DNA of 64,000 bases from Chrysoporthe austroafricana (taxonomy: Eukaryota; Ascomycota; Sordariomycetes; Diaporthales; Cryphonectriaceae). The notes under the pieces are model-generated. The model was not told where the DNA came from. It did not search any database and saw only the letters and a program-made list of their open reading frames with translations. This document shows positions 47,668 to 59,031 of the stretch, piece after piece. Both the position numbers and the translations under genes were made by a program. The stretch is from NCBI GenBank assembly GCA_001051155.2, contig JYIP02000002.1, forward strand, positions 3,293,583 to 3,357,582, in the 5' to 3' direction. Position 1 is the first letter of the stretch. Each line of letters opens with the position of its first letter.

Positions 47668-48684
47668 CGAGAAGTTATATGTCTAAGCCTTCCGCGGAGC
47701 TATGGTCGCGATGAGTTATAGCAAGCTCATCCGGTTCATGAGCGTCAGCCGCTGCTGGCACATTAGGGGGTCGGTGAGCGAGTGGCCGCAGAAATAGAAT
47801 GGTCCGCTCAGCCAGCCATTGGGTTTTCGTCAAAGTTGAGAGGACGGACGCCTCCAAAACGTCCTATCTTCCGGTCTGGTCTATCCGGTCTGGTCTATCA
47901 TTCGAGCTCTTAACAACGGATGACAAGTGCGGCGTGTGTATTGTGTATGGTTGAAACGGTCAGATGTCGTCGTATTTCGGAGTGATTATTAAGTAAGCGC
48001 ACGAGCGGATCGCCAGACAGGGATTGCCCCCCCCCTCCGAGGGTAGGGGGGCGGGAAGTGAGGAATTAGAAAATATGTGAAGGATATCCATTCTAGAGTC
48101 AGCCATTCTATTACAGTCGAATCAGAGTCTACCTATGCTCTAGTAAGATGACGGACATCCGCAGAGGTGCAATGTGATCCGCAAAAGCAATAGCTGGTCT
48201 CATCTTGGGAGGTTTCCTGCCTCGGGGCCCGGCCTCGCTCGGGAAGGGACAATGTGGAGGGGAAGACATAGCGACCAGCCTGGTTGCTAGGAAATTTGCA
48301 TTACGGTAATTACAGTAAAGCCTCTCTTCTATGGGTATATTCTTACGAGCAGAGCAATCGGGTGTCACTTGGACTAGGCAACTTGGTCATATTGCATTTG
48401 ATTGTCGCATTAAAGGTGGTATCGTGGTCGCCGTTCCGTCTATGATATGATGGCTTCTGGAAAAGTCATCCTTCCACGCCTGAGTGTATTCATCCCAAAG
48501 GAAATCCAGAAGCGGCCGGAAGCCCCCAACGTGGACGTCGTAAGCAGTAACAGATAGAAGAAAAAACTTAGTACCGAACTTGCCAACCCCTCCTATTACC
48601 AGTGTTGTTGAAATTTCTCGGTCTCAGGCCACTATGGGTCGACTCGCATCTCCCAGACTACACTGAGACTGCCCACAGACTACT
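47668..48684. other. Intergenic, PI-PLC promoter and CSC1 3' end
   Basis: About 1 kb with no gene. A 14-nt tandem duplication (CCGGTCTGGTCTAT twice) at 47871-47898 lies about 210 nt upstream of the PI-PLC start. Confidence 0.5.
47871..47898. repeat. Two tandem copies of CCGGTCTGGTCTAT
   Basis: Exact 14-nt tandem duplication 204-231 nt upstream of the PI-PLC start codon. It may be a duplicated regulatory site or simple slippage. Confidence 0.85.
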
Positions 48685-51514
48685 TTAGTAGTAGATCTTC
48701 TCTTCCCACACGGGGGGTCTTGCGCCATCCTGGTCCCACACGAGCTTGTTCTTCTCGTTCAACTCGCAGCCTTCATCTGTGATCGGGATCACCTTGCTGG
48801 TGTGAGCAACCTCTTGCGCCGACACGCCAGCCTGGTCGCGAGGAATCCACAGCAGCGGAGCTGACGAAGTGATAGCGGGCGGGTAGTATGCGTCTGCCTC
48901 GATCTGATCCGTATAGCCGAAGTTGAACTCCTGCCGGGGTACGAGCTCTCGCATTGTGTAATAGTCGGCGTAAACCCAAGGCTTGAGGAATTTGACGAAC
49001 AGATTACCCTTTTTGGGCGCAGAATAGTGCTGTCCAGTCGTCAGTGCATGCGTCTCAGACGTAAAGGCTCTGCGAGGATGGATGCTTTCACTTACCGAAT
49101 TAGCGGTCGAGCCGTTCGTTGCAACTTTGTCTTTTTCATTACTGGCTGGCGCCTCCAGATCCACGCGACGGGATTCCTCCTCAGCCATGAGGCTCTGGGG
49201 AAGGTTGTAGAGTAGAGGGTCCAGAGCGCTGTTGAGGCTGATGTGAAAGAGGGCCGTAAATACAGTGAAAGCGATCATGAGAACTAGAGGGCCAATAGCC
49301 ACGGAGGCACCAAAGAGGCCGATGAGGCAGAGCTCGCTCAGGTAGATGCCGGTGAAGAGCTGCTTGATGGCGCGGGGGTAGATCAGGCCCCTAGTGTCGA
49401 CGCTCGTGTCCGTCACAAACAGGACGTTGTACCGCCATGCAAAGTAGAAGAGAGCCATGCCGATCGTAGAGAATCCCAAGCAGAGGGGGGCAATCACAGC
49501 GTACACGATCGCAATGACCGTGATGCATGTGTAGACGGGCAGTGTGCTTCCCCACGAGATGGCGCTGAGTGCGGCCCACTTTTTGTAGAGCCCACGAGGC
49601 GTGCCGGTGAGGTACTTGTACAACAAGGTGAAGACAAGGAAGCCAACCGCTTGGGAGACGACGCTTGACGCGACTGTCAGCCCTTGCACGATGAAGTACG
49701 AAATGTAGAAGTTCGACGCCTTCGGCAGGTTGCTGGCGAGGATCGATGTAGCATCTTGCGGCTTGTTGATAATCTCGCTGACAACGGCAGATGCTGAAGA
49801 TGTGAATGTCGTAACCAGAAAGACCTGGACGACCTGAAACACGAAGTATGCGTTCTGAGTGAATAGCTCAACCCGCGAGTACGACGGCTCGCCAGAGAGC
49901 TTCGCACAAAGCCGCATGATGACAGGCACCAAGGACATCAGAATCGACAGTGCGACAGAGGGCAGAAGAGCTGTGATGACGCCCATGATCACAGATGGGA
50001 CGTTGTTGAGGAAGCTCAACCATGAGAATCTCTGCTCAAGGTAACTTATGTTACTGATCGCACCGACGACAGCGACTGGTATGGCCCAGAAAATGATGAG
50101 TGCGGTGATGAAGGCGAGAACAGCATATCGGCGAATCACCTTCTGCCACCAAGATATCGACAGAGATTTCCAGACGACGTCTTGGGGAGTGATACCGATA
50201 TATCGAGGAGACATCTGCAGCGCCTGGTGATGCGCAAGAACCTGGTACGCCGTCTCGGCCTCGGCCTGACTCTTGAATGTGATGAAGACGGCAGGGACCT
50301 TCTTGTAAGAGCCAGTGCGGTATTCAGCCTGGGCGGCTTCCGTCTCAGGGATCAGTCTGGCGAGCTCAGAACGACACCAGTCGATCGAATCAACCTTCTT
50401 CCCGACGAGGCCCAGTGGTCCGGTCCTGTGAGTAGGCCGCTTCTTAGCAGGAACCCATCGAGCAGCAATACTTCCAGACTCAGCATCCAGCGCAGGCTGT
50501 TGCTCATGACCATCAGCGGGAGCGGCCTTGGTAGCCTTAGCAGCCTTGAGGCGATTCTTGTTGGCTGGTAACTGTCAGCACGCGATTTTCTCTGCGAAAT
50601 TCCTGAGACTCGTCCCAAGGTTCGGGGGCCCGAAACACTCGAAGTCTCTTCAACAACAGATCCTCGAGACTCAGGACAACATTTTGCTATCTCGTCTTCG
50701 CCTAAAGGGCGAGAAAGGGCAGTGGTGGAAGGGCGAAGAGCCACTCACCGAGCTTAATAAGCTTGACCTCGGCCTTTTCCAGCCTGAAAGCTGCCTTGTC
50801 GCGCTTCTCAACCAGCTCGTCAATCTTCTTGATATCACCAGTGATCCAGATATGATGCACTGAGTTTCCGAAGATCTTGCGCAGCTTCCTCTCGTCCAAA
50901 AAAGCCTCAGGGACCGAGGTGAAGAGGACCGTCCTGGAGGATACCCGATCAGAGTACATGGGGCTGATAAGGAAAGCCTGGCGCAGGTTGACGTAGTAGA
51001 TGCATTCTCTGAAGATCATGTACATCACGAAGCCCAGGAACACCCAGGCGACGAGAGCGTGGGCAAAGTAGCGGTTCTTCTGGGTCGACTGGTCGATGTT
51101 GGAGTAGGACAGTATGTCGAGTTGTGACTGACCACCGCCGCCAGTTGCATTGACCGGGAACAGAATGGGCCAGGTGATGCAGCATCCCACGAAGGAGATG
51201 ATGACGGTTAGACGAATGAAACGAAGATAGAGGAAGGCATCGAGAGATTGGGTCTGGAGCGCCCAGCTGTCGGGTATCTTCCAGAAGCGGCTAAACCAGT
51301 TCAGGAGGCCACCCGGCAGTGCAGGCGTCCTCTCGGTTTCTCGCAAGCTCCCGATGTAGGAACGCGGCGCATAGAAACGCCTCTGGCTGCGGCGCAGGAT
51401 CAGGAAGATCACAAAGTAGATCGCAGCAATGACGGCGGTCGGCGCGAGTGTCGAGACTAGGCCAGACAGAGACACCGGCGTCGTGTCCCGATTGGACCCG
51501 GTATTGGAGCTCAT
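48685..51514 (-). CDS. CSC1/OSCA-family (DUF221) membrane channel
   Basis: Member of the OSCA/TMEM63/CSC1 family of hyperosmolality- or stretch-gated cation channels (Phm7/Rsn1 relatives). Exons on the minus strand are 50749-51514, 49096-50564 and 48685-49029, giving 859 aa. The N-terminus has three membrane segments (for example APTAVIAAIYFVIFLILRR; FIRLTVIISFVGCCITWPIL; ALVAWVFLGFVMYMIFRECI). Then comes a cytosolic RRM-like domain with VLFTSVPEAFLDERKLRKIF and VFITFKSQAEAETAYQ. The 7-TM core starts near residue 390 (RRYAVLAFITALIIFWAIPV) and includes ALLPSVALSILMSLVPVIMR. A soluble C-terminus follows. The last intron (49030-49095, 66 nt) has GTAAGT, an ACTGAC branch and a CAG acceptor, but is a multiple of three without a stop; if retained the protein has 881 aa. 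The start at 51514 (MSSNTGSNRD) is the first good ATG. Confidence 0.9.
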
Positions 51515-54225
51515 GGTGACTGTCGACGGGGGAGGGAGCGCCCTGCGTAGGAGATTCTGCGGTCCTGTCAGTATAGTGCAGCAAAGCAGGCAGGAAAAGG
51601 TCTCGGGGAGCAATTGTCGTCACCTACTAGAGTGTCTGGCCAGGTCAAGCAGCCCAGAAGCCTGAAGGTCTGATAGCACGCGTCCGGATGAGGACCAGAT
51701 GAGGAGCCTGCTTCCTCGTGGCAGAGGCAGGAAGGGAGGGTGGGAGGCCGCCTTTCGTGATCTGGGCGACCTTGTCGCGAGTCGTCGCCCAGGACAGACA
51801 GTGGCTCAGCGGCAGAGGGGACCTGTCTTGGAAAGGGTCGCACCAGAGGCTGGAGAGAACCTCGTCCGGCACACGAGACGGGCGGCGAGGGAGGCCCTTG
51901 CACTAATAAATAAAAATCCAGATCCAGATCGAAAAATCGAAAACAAGACCTGCAGCAACAGCCACCCTACTGCCGCATACGTATGGGCACTGTATCGACA
52001 GCAATCTCCCGGGCAGAGCTGCAGCTGGCCCTGGTCCTTGCGTGGGCTCTGGGCCGACCTCGACGCCAGTCCCCTCCTGCCGCCCTTCCTGCCTGCTGGG
52101 TCCTGCTGGGCTTGGGAAAACAGCGTGGTTGGCCAATTGGCGATGACGTCTTGAGGGGCATGAACTGGAAGGCATATCCCTGCGAAGACTGGGCGCGCTG
52201 GACCCGTTCGGATGTTCCCCTGCTGGGCCCAGCTGGTGCCAGCTCTAGAGACGGAGCCAGCCTTCCCAGATCGGGGTGGAGGGGTTTTGCAAGCGGGCAG
52301 TCAGTGCAGAGCTACCACAGTATGGACTACACAGCATGTACATAGCGTGTGTGTGTGTGTTCCCCTTCTCCTGTTGCTTCTGCTCCCTCTCTCCCTTCAT
52401 CAACATGATACTACAACCGGCCACCAAGCGTGTGTGCGGCCCAGTAGGCGCTGGGCCAATCTGAGATCAGGGTCGGACGGGTCCCTCGTGTTGTGTCCAA
52501 GAATCGTGCATATTCATGCATGCGGCCCTTCCCCCTCGAGCCGCCTGTGACCCGCAATCTCAAGGGTCTCACTCAGGTATTGACCCCAGCACGTACTATT
52601 AGTAGCAGCAAGGAACCGCGGTACTCAGGACCCGACCCCGGCAAACCTGCAGTCTGGGACAGGAAAAGCAACCACCAGCTGCACATCGGACGAGCAATAC
52701 GTCAGGCCGCCGTGGGGGACACCTGCCGTGGTGGCAGACTGCGCTCTCACATGCCGTCGTTTTGACCGCAACTTGCTTCTTTGCAGGAGGCAGGCTGGCC
52801 TGTTATCTATCTGACGGGCACCTGTCGTACCATGCGTGCCACGACATGCCCAGGACTTGTCCCGTTCCGGTCAACGGCTACCACCGACTCCGTCTTGTCG
52901 CCGTTGCGATCGGGGGTCGCTGGCCACCCAAGAGCACCTTCGTCTATCCTGCACCTCGAAGCCACCTCCGAACGCGTGGGTACCCAGGAGCCAGCCGTGG
53001 CTAAGTGCTACTATAGTATGTAGTTTAGCAGAGACAACCTTGCAGGGCCCGACATCCCTCACCTCCCTCTCACGCTCTCTCCCCCCAACGCCCACGCCCC
53101 AATTGGCTCTTTCGTCCTTCATCCCCTGAACGTCTTCGATATTGGTAATGACTTCAACGACCGCTGTTCTATGCCGAATCCGGTCGGCCTGTGGCTATTA
53201 GGTCTACATTTCCGGTCACGCGTCGTCACAATGAGATGGGATCTCCAGATGTCAATTGCGCCAAGTGGAGGCCAGCGCCTTGTCGCCTGTGTCATGCTGC
53301 TCTGTTGCTGTGGACCCTGATGCTACGAGGGTTGGAAGCACGGCACGAAGCTGAGCTGTGATGACCCAGTCCGGCTGGCGGGACGGGATGCCTCCGGCTT
53401 ACTGTATACAAGTGGGCCCCGGTCTGGCAGTCAGATCAGCTCGCCGATGCACCTTCCCACAAGGTCTTGCGGCTGCGAGATCGACATCGATTCTACAAGA
53501 TCTGCTTATTGTCATAACATCCTGGACTCATGTCGTAGTCACACAGTAGCAGTCACGACTGCAAGAACTACGACAATCACTAGTCGAGAACAACACCGTC
53601 ATCTTATTGCACAGGGCGCCTCTCGCCTCCGAGGAGTAAGGACCCAATGGACGGACAGCGCCGGGTGCGTCTTGGTGGATGGGGCAGCAAGTCTCAGCCA
53701 CCAGATCTAGTCCGTACTACTGTGTATGTATGGCCCTGCTATGGAAGCGCCCGTTGACCCGCCATCAGTCCCACTCTCGCACTCTTGAGGCCGCGAGGCA
53801 CGGGCGGCGCGCCCGTGAACATGTTGTTTTCAGCTGTCTTCGTCGCTGGCATGCCAAACCGCACCAGTACGTTCCTGTGCGCTTTGTGTGGCGGTGAGCA
53901 CACGTGCTAAGCCGCATGCCAGCTGCGCCGGGCGCACACGACGTCGATGTCGGCTCGCAAGCTCGGAGACACCGAGTATTGAAGCGTTTCACAGCCCGCG
54001 AGGGCTCGGAAGCCTTCGATTACACCTCTCAGAGAAGATTTCAAATAGGTCACGAGACTGACAATTGCGGTCTCATCACAAGTGTCCGCAATGCACATCC
54101 TCGCAGTAGATAGCGGGCTTTTGGCCTGACTACATTTGTACCCGTCGATGCGAGTCACAGTGTCCCCGTGCACGCCAGAGGCCTCAATAGCTTGAGGTGA
54201 GCCACCAGGCATGCCGCGTACAGGC
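51515..54225. other. Intergenic, CSC1 upstream region to SDR 3' end
   Basis: About 2.7 kb without a credible gene. It contains the CSC1 promoter, a (GT)7 run at 52347-52360 and a CT-rich patch at 53060-53100. Many overlapping open frames on both strands lack domains. Confidence 0.45.
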
Positions 54226-55170
54226 TCAAATCTCCTGTCCCTCCAGTGCCTTCTCCGTCCACTCCCACAGCCTATCCGCCAGCTCCCCGTCCAGCGCCAG
54301 CCCCTCCTCCAACCCCCCCTTCCCAACCGGCTCATAGAACTTCCCACTATCGACGCCCTCCCGCGCCGTGGCCGCCCACAGCTGGTTCTTCACTCCTTCC
54401 ACCGGTCCGCTGCGCTGCGGCGCGACCACGGTCTGCAGCATCTTCATCTGCTCGTCCCCGGGCTCCCGCGTGAACAGCTCCGTCGTCACGGCGCCCGGGT
54501 CCACAGACACCGTCGTGAACTGCGGGAACCGCCGCGCCGCCTCCTGCGCGTAGAGCACGTTGGCCAGTTTGGACTGCGTGTACCGCTGGACGGGGCTCAC
54601 GGCGCTGGCGTCCAGGACCTGCGCCCTGCCCGCCAGCGTCTCGAACTGGATGGTGCCCGCGGTGACGTGCTTGTAGCCCACGGACGCGAGGCTGACGACC
54701 CGCACGTCGGCTGCCGCGGCGGCGGCGGCGGTCCGGAGGAGCAGCGGCGTGAGGAGCCGCAGCAGCAGCGCGTGCCCGATGTGGTTCGTCGCGAACTGCA
54801 CCTCGTAGCCGTCCGCGGAGAGTGCCGGCGGGCAGCCCATGACGCCGGCGTTGAGCAGCAGGATGTCCAGCCGGGCGGCGGACGCGAGGAACGCCCGCGC
54901 CGCGGACCGGACGGAGGCGAAGCTCGCGAGGTTCAGCTCCAGGAAGGAGACGGCCGTGCCGGCGGCCGCATGCCTCTGCACGTCCGCGGCGGCGGCGCGG
55001 CCCTTCGTCGCGTCGCGCGCGGCCATCCAGACGTGGGAGGGGCCGTGTCTCGCGAGTTCCAGGGCGCTGGCCTTGCCCAGCCCCGTGTTCGCACCGGTGA
55101 TGAGGATCGTCTTGCCGGCGAGGGACGGGATGTCCCTGGCTGGGTTGAAGTTGACGCCGAGGGGAGCCAT
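54226..55170 (-). CDS. Short-chain dehydrogenase/reductase, retinol-dehydrogenase-like
   Basis: Classical SDR with an NAD(P)-binding Rossmann fold; substrate unknown. Single exon, 314 aa. Cofactor motif TGANTGLG at 25-32 and NAGV at 107-110. The catalytic set is Ser in VVSLASVG (160-163), Tyr 197 and Lys 201 in YTQSK, with NHIGHALLL near 129-137 as the structural Asn region. A PGAVTTELF stretch follows the active site, as in WWOX/retinol-dehydrogenase-like SDRs. The Arg after the glycine motif region (AARDATKGR) suggests NADP preference, as an inference. Length matches the family. GC-rich, Ala-rich runs (for example the Ala run near 148-155) make long antisense frames, which are shadows. Confidence 0.9.
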   Translation of the reverse strand: MAPLGVNFNPARDIPSLAGKTILITGANTGLGKASALELARHGPSHVWMAARDATKGRAAAADVQRHAAAGTAVSFLELNLASFASVRSAARAFLASAARLDILLLNAGVMGCPPALSADGYEVQFATNHIGHALLLRLLTPLLLRTAAAAAAADVRVVSLASVGYKHVTAGTIQFETLAGRAQVLDASAVSPVQRYTQSKLANVLYAQEAARRFPQFTTVSVDPGAVTTELFTREPGDEQMKMLQTVVAPQRSGPVEGVKNQLWAATAREGVDSGKFYEPVGKGGLEEGLALDGELADRLWEWTEKALEGQEI

Positions 55171-56160
55171 ATCTGAAAGTTCACGGTGCTGTCGGCTCGA
55201 CGCTTATGAACTGGAGGACGGATGGGTTAAGGACTAATGGTGCCATCTGTGGCGAGGTCGTGAGAAGGCGTGTTAAGGGTCTATTTATACTAGCCACGCT
55301 TCATAGATGGACTTAGAGGCTCCTTCAAAGGGGGAACATTTGCGCCGTGGGATTCATATGACAGCTTCATGTGAGTTTGGAGTGTCTTACCAATGGAAGG
55401 CAGTCTTACAACTTCTACATTCAGCCTTAGCGCTCACGGCGAATCATCTTACACAATTTTGCCCCACAGATCGTGCATAAGACGGATGAAGGTGCACTTT
55501 CTTGAAACGTGTTACGACTCCCTCCGACAATGATAAGCAGGAAATAAGGGGGGGAAATCATTGATTGGCGAAATATCTCTCTCTCTGCGTGTGTCTACGG
55601 CCCTCGCTCCTTTGTTGTGCGTTTTCTTTATGGGTCCGGGAGGACAGCGACAGTGCTTGCTAGGTACTTTTTGACTAAGCAGATATTCTGACAACGAACA
55701 TAGCCTTGGTACCCAGGCAGGCTTGTCAGTCTCGTCAGATTGGATAACCTGCACTAGCAACCAAAGTATCAGCTAGCTGGCATAGGACTATATAGTCGAG
55801 CATTGTTTCGAGCTGGCGCGCCAGGACGGAAGAGGGAAGTGAAGCGCGGGTGTGCTGTGCATCCTTTGCTGCGGCCTATCGTCAAAGAAATGACAAGACC
55901 CGTTCCGGCGTTGGAGTGCAACAAGGAAACAATGAACGGAGCTCACCGGCGCTGGATTTCTGGAGAGCTGCTCACAACAAAAGGCGTCCGGATTCATTTA
56001 TCCAATCCGTCCTGTCCCCATGTTCAGCTATCATTGCGCGGGCTCGTCGATATTCGCAGGTCTCGTTGTTGCTGCTGCTTCTGGTCTTACACAGTGTTGT
56101 TCCGTAGCCATCAAATTTCTTTTGCAGGCGCAAACCCGACAGCAACACTACGACGTCAAG
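55171..56160. promoter_or_regulatory. Divergent upstream region, SDR / coiled-coil protein
   Basis: About 1 kb. Near 56112-56128 there is a pyrimidine tract ending in CAG, after a GGTCTC/GTTGTT-rich stretch, which looks like the 3' end of a leader intron for the right-hand gene. No coding domain is recognised. An in-frame upstream ATG at 56020 could extend that protein by 47 residues. Confidence 0.45.
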
Positions 56161-57969
56161 ATGTCTCACGACGTAGAGCACGAACACGAGGATAACAACC
56201 ACGGGCAGAATGGCCAGGCGGGCTACTACCACGGCACCGACTACGCACTGCCCTACGTCTCGCCGTGGTCGCGAGTGGTCGACGACGACGTGAACGCCCA
56301 GATGCTCGCTCACATGAACTGCTGCTACCTGGGCTCACCGGGCCACCCGCCCACGCTCCACGCACTGAAACAGCACGCCCAGTCCCTCGCGCTGCTCATC
56401 TCTTACCTGGAGCCGAGCTTCAATAACGGCCGCATAGACGGAAAACGCCTCGGCGACTGGCCCAAGAGCTCTGAGCGCGACGGGGACAGCGCCGCCACCC
56501 GCAAGACACACATCCGATCCCCCAGACGGCGGCTCGAGATGGGCTCATCCTTCGACTGGCTGGCCAACCTCGGGGTGCCCTACCACAACGACGACCCGGA
56601 CCACTGGAAGCCACTCAACGCGCTCATGAACGAGGTCAAGTCGCGCCGCGACGCCGACGACACGGCCTTCTACTGCCCGCTGACGGACGTCCCGGCGCGG
56701 GCGCTCGGGGAGGCCACCAAGAGCCAGTACTACGAGGCGCAGGTGTCGAAGCAGCCGTACGCAAGCCACCACAACCTCGTGATGCACGCCAACGAGTGTC
56801 TGGAGCGCCTCGACCACGAGTACAGCCCCATGGGCGGGATCCTGGCGCTGGTCCCGCCGGACAGCGAGGGCAACAACTCGGACGAGCTCCGCGGGGCCAA
56901 GAACTCGCTGCTGGGCCAGCTGCTGATGCACGCGCAGGGCATGACCATCCGCATGCACGAGATCGAGCTCGACCTGGCCAACATGCGCGACGCGCTGGCC
57001 AAGGACGCCGTGGTGCCGATGCAGTCGCTCAGCGAGAGCGGGCCGACGGGTCGGTCCGGGCGCGAGCTCGTCGTCGACCAGGACCGCTATGTGCTCGTCA
57101 ACGCAAGCGACGAGACGTGGCAGGCGCTCCAGCGCCTGCTCGACGGCCAGGAGGGCGTCGATGGGCAGGTGGCGGACACGTACCGCGAGGCGGGCCTGGC
57201 GGGCGAGCGGGCGTTCGCGCAGACGCCCGGCGGCGCGATCTACGCGGCGGGGGTCACGGCGCTGAACATCCGGTCGCGCGTCTACCGGCTGCGCGGGAGC
57301 GGCCACTCGACCATCTTCATCAGCCCCAACTTCCAGGAGAGGACGGCGGAGGTCGAGGCGCAGCCGGGGGTGCTGGGGCTCGTGCAGCCGCGGTGGCCGG
57401 AGCGGGTCAGCGCATGGCAGACGCGGTACGAGGGCCGGATCGCGGCGGCGACGGCGGCGCAGCGCGACCGGGCTCAGCTGCAGCGCGACAAGGCCAACCA
57501 CGCGGCGCAGGTCGAGGCGCTCAGGCACGCGCTGGAGGCGCAGCGGCGCGCGACGGCGGCGGCCACGGACGCGCTGCAGGCCGTGCGGGCGGGCAGCGGC
57601 GGCGACGGGGAGGGCCAGCGCGCGGCGGCCGCCCAGACGTGGGCGAGCATGGCGCGGCAGATCGGGGCCGCGCGCGCGGGCGAGGACGCCGCGGCCGCGG
57701 AGCGCGACCGGGCGCTCGAGCAGCTGGCGCGCCGGCCCACCGACGCTGACCTCCGCGAGGCGCAGGCTCGCGCGCAGGAGCTCCAGGACCAGCTGCGGGC
57801 CGTCCGGAGCCTGGTGGCGGACGGCAGGCTCTCGGCCGATGCCGTGCGCTCGCAGCTCGCCGTGTCGATGACGGCGCGCGATACGGTGGCGAGGACGCGA
57901 GCGGCGGCCGCGCAGGCGGCGGGCGGCGCCGGTGTGGACGTCGAGGACATCTATTCTGGAGATGCCTAG
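56161..57969 (+). CDS. Unrecognised protein with conserved-looking N-terminal half and Ala/Arg coiled coil
   Basis: No named family is recognised. From ATG 56161 (MSHDVEHEHEDNNHGQNG) the protein has 602 aa in a single exon. Residues 1-25 are acidic and His-rich. The middle contains folded-looking sequence: DWLANLGVPYHNDDPDHWKP, FYCPLTDVPARALGEATKSQ, LVMHANECLERLDHEYSPMG and NSLLGQLLMHAQGMTIRMHE. A second segment near 295-430 contains YVLVNASDETWQALQRLLDG and STIFISPNFQERTAEV. From about 435 to 585 it is an Ala/Arg/Glu-rich heptad-like helix (coiled coil). No signal peptide or membrane helix if 56161 is the start; with the upstream ATG at 56020 there would be a hydrophobic N-terminus. Third codon positions are almost all G or C, supporting real coding. 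Function is unknown. Confidence 0.75.
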   Translation: MSHDVEHEHEDNNHGQNGQAGYYHGTDYALPYVSPWSRVVDDDVNAQMLAHMNCCYLGSPGHPPTLHALKQHAQSLALLISYLEPSFNNGRIDGKRLGDWPKSSERDGDSAATRKTHIRSPRRRLEMGSSFDWLANLGVPYHNDDPDHWKPLNALMNEVKSRRDADDTAFYCPLTDVPARALGEATKSQYYEAQVSKQPYASHHNLVMHANECLERLDHEYSPMGGILALVPPDSEGNNSDELRGAKNSLLGQLLMHAQGMTIRMHEIELDLANMRDALAKDAVVPMQSLSESGPTGRSGRELVVDQDRYVLVNASDETWQALQRLLDGQEGVDGQVADTYREAGLAGERAFAQTPGGAIYAAGVTALNIRSRVYRLRGSGHSTIFISPNFQERTAEVEAQPGVLGLVQPRWPERVSAWQTRYEGRIAAATAAQRDRAQLQRDKANHAAQVEALRHALEAQRRATAAATDALQAVRAGSGGDGEGQRAAAAQTWASMARQIGAARAGEDAAAAERDRALEQLARRPTDADLREAQARAQELQDQLRAVRSLVADGRLSADAVRSQLAVSMTARDTVARTRAAAAQAAGGAGVDVEDIYSGDA

Positions 57970-59031
57970 TGGTCAAGGCCGGTCGAGAAAGGAAAAAAAA
58001 ATAGATAGATGAATCAAACCGGTGTGGGCTGTCTTGGTTAGCAGGATGGTTGCATGGCCAGGGTGGGGTTTTTGGCGGGGGAATGATGAGGACTCATGAG
58101 GAGTGTCGTGGGTCAATTCTTGGTGTAGAGTGGCACTCTCGGTGTTTTTCTCTCCTCTTTTTTTTTTTTTTTTTCCCCTGTCAATAAAGTCATCAATTAA
58201 GGCAATCACTACTTCAAACGTCTATTCATACCGACTCTTGCTGCTGGGTACTGCTGAGGTGTGATAGCGTCGTGTGTTGCGTGGTCGCTTACTACTACCA
58301 TAGTATTATGTACATATGCCGAGATGAGATGTGACAGGGTCGCCGTCCGTGTAAGTCGTCGCCACGGCAACAGCCTCGCGCACGCCAATGCCAAGTCAAT
58401 ACCAGCCTCCCGACTATGTGTAACGCGCAACCTCGAGGGGGCGGGCGCAAAACCTACGATTGGCCGGCGTGGTCGACTATCAGATCTCTGGTGATATTGG
58501 GGGCCACAGTGCCACAGTATCTGCAGCCCTGTCCCTGCTGCCCTTGTACGTGCAGGCCGGATTCCCGGTGTTGACCTTGGTCGTATTGGACACAACCAGC
58601 CACCGATTTCCGCCCCAGTCGCCAGGGCCCTGACGGCCAGTTTCCCTTTCGGATCCATTGTGCTCCTCGCCAGGCGCACCGAGTGTCCAGTTCCTCTCGT
58701 GACAGCTCATCGCGCATCGTGAATGCCATTGTTTCGAGACGCACTCGCGGTGGTCGTGCAGCACAAGCCAGGGGTGCGCGCCTCTTCCTCTCCTCCCGAG
58801 CGGTGTCTGTCCTTTTATCTGCTCGTCTCTTGCCTGCTCGCCTCGCCGCGGACGCTGGGGTCGGACAAGGCTGTCACGGATCTGCAGCCGCCCACAGCCC
58901 GAGCAGGAACGCGCCGAGTCGCAGTCGGTTCTCTCTGGCGCGGGCAAACATGACTTGAGACGGGCCCTCGCTGCGCAGGCCAGAGAACCACCACAGCTGA
59001 GCTGCCCGAACCCGAGGCAGACACAGCAGGA
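57970..59031. other. Intergenic, coiled-coil gene 3' end to propeller gene promoter
   Basis: About 1 kb. A T17 run at 58158-58174 lies about 190 nt after the stop codon of the left gene. The rest holds the promoter and leader of the kelch-like gene. No gene recognised. Confidence 0.5.
58158..58174 (+). repeat. Poly-T run of 17
   Basis: Mononucleotide run in the 3' flank of the coiled-coil gene. It may act in transcription termination or simply be a slippage tract. Confidence 0.8.

Noticed and set aside
54211..55176. 321-codon open frame antisense to the SDR gene
   Set aside because: The SDR has every catalytic motif on the other strand; this frame is Arg/Pro/His-rich noise.
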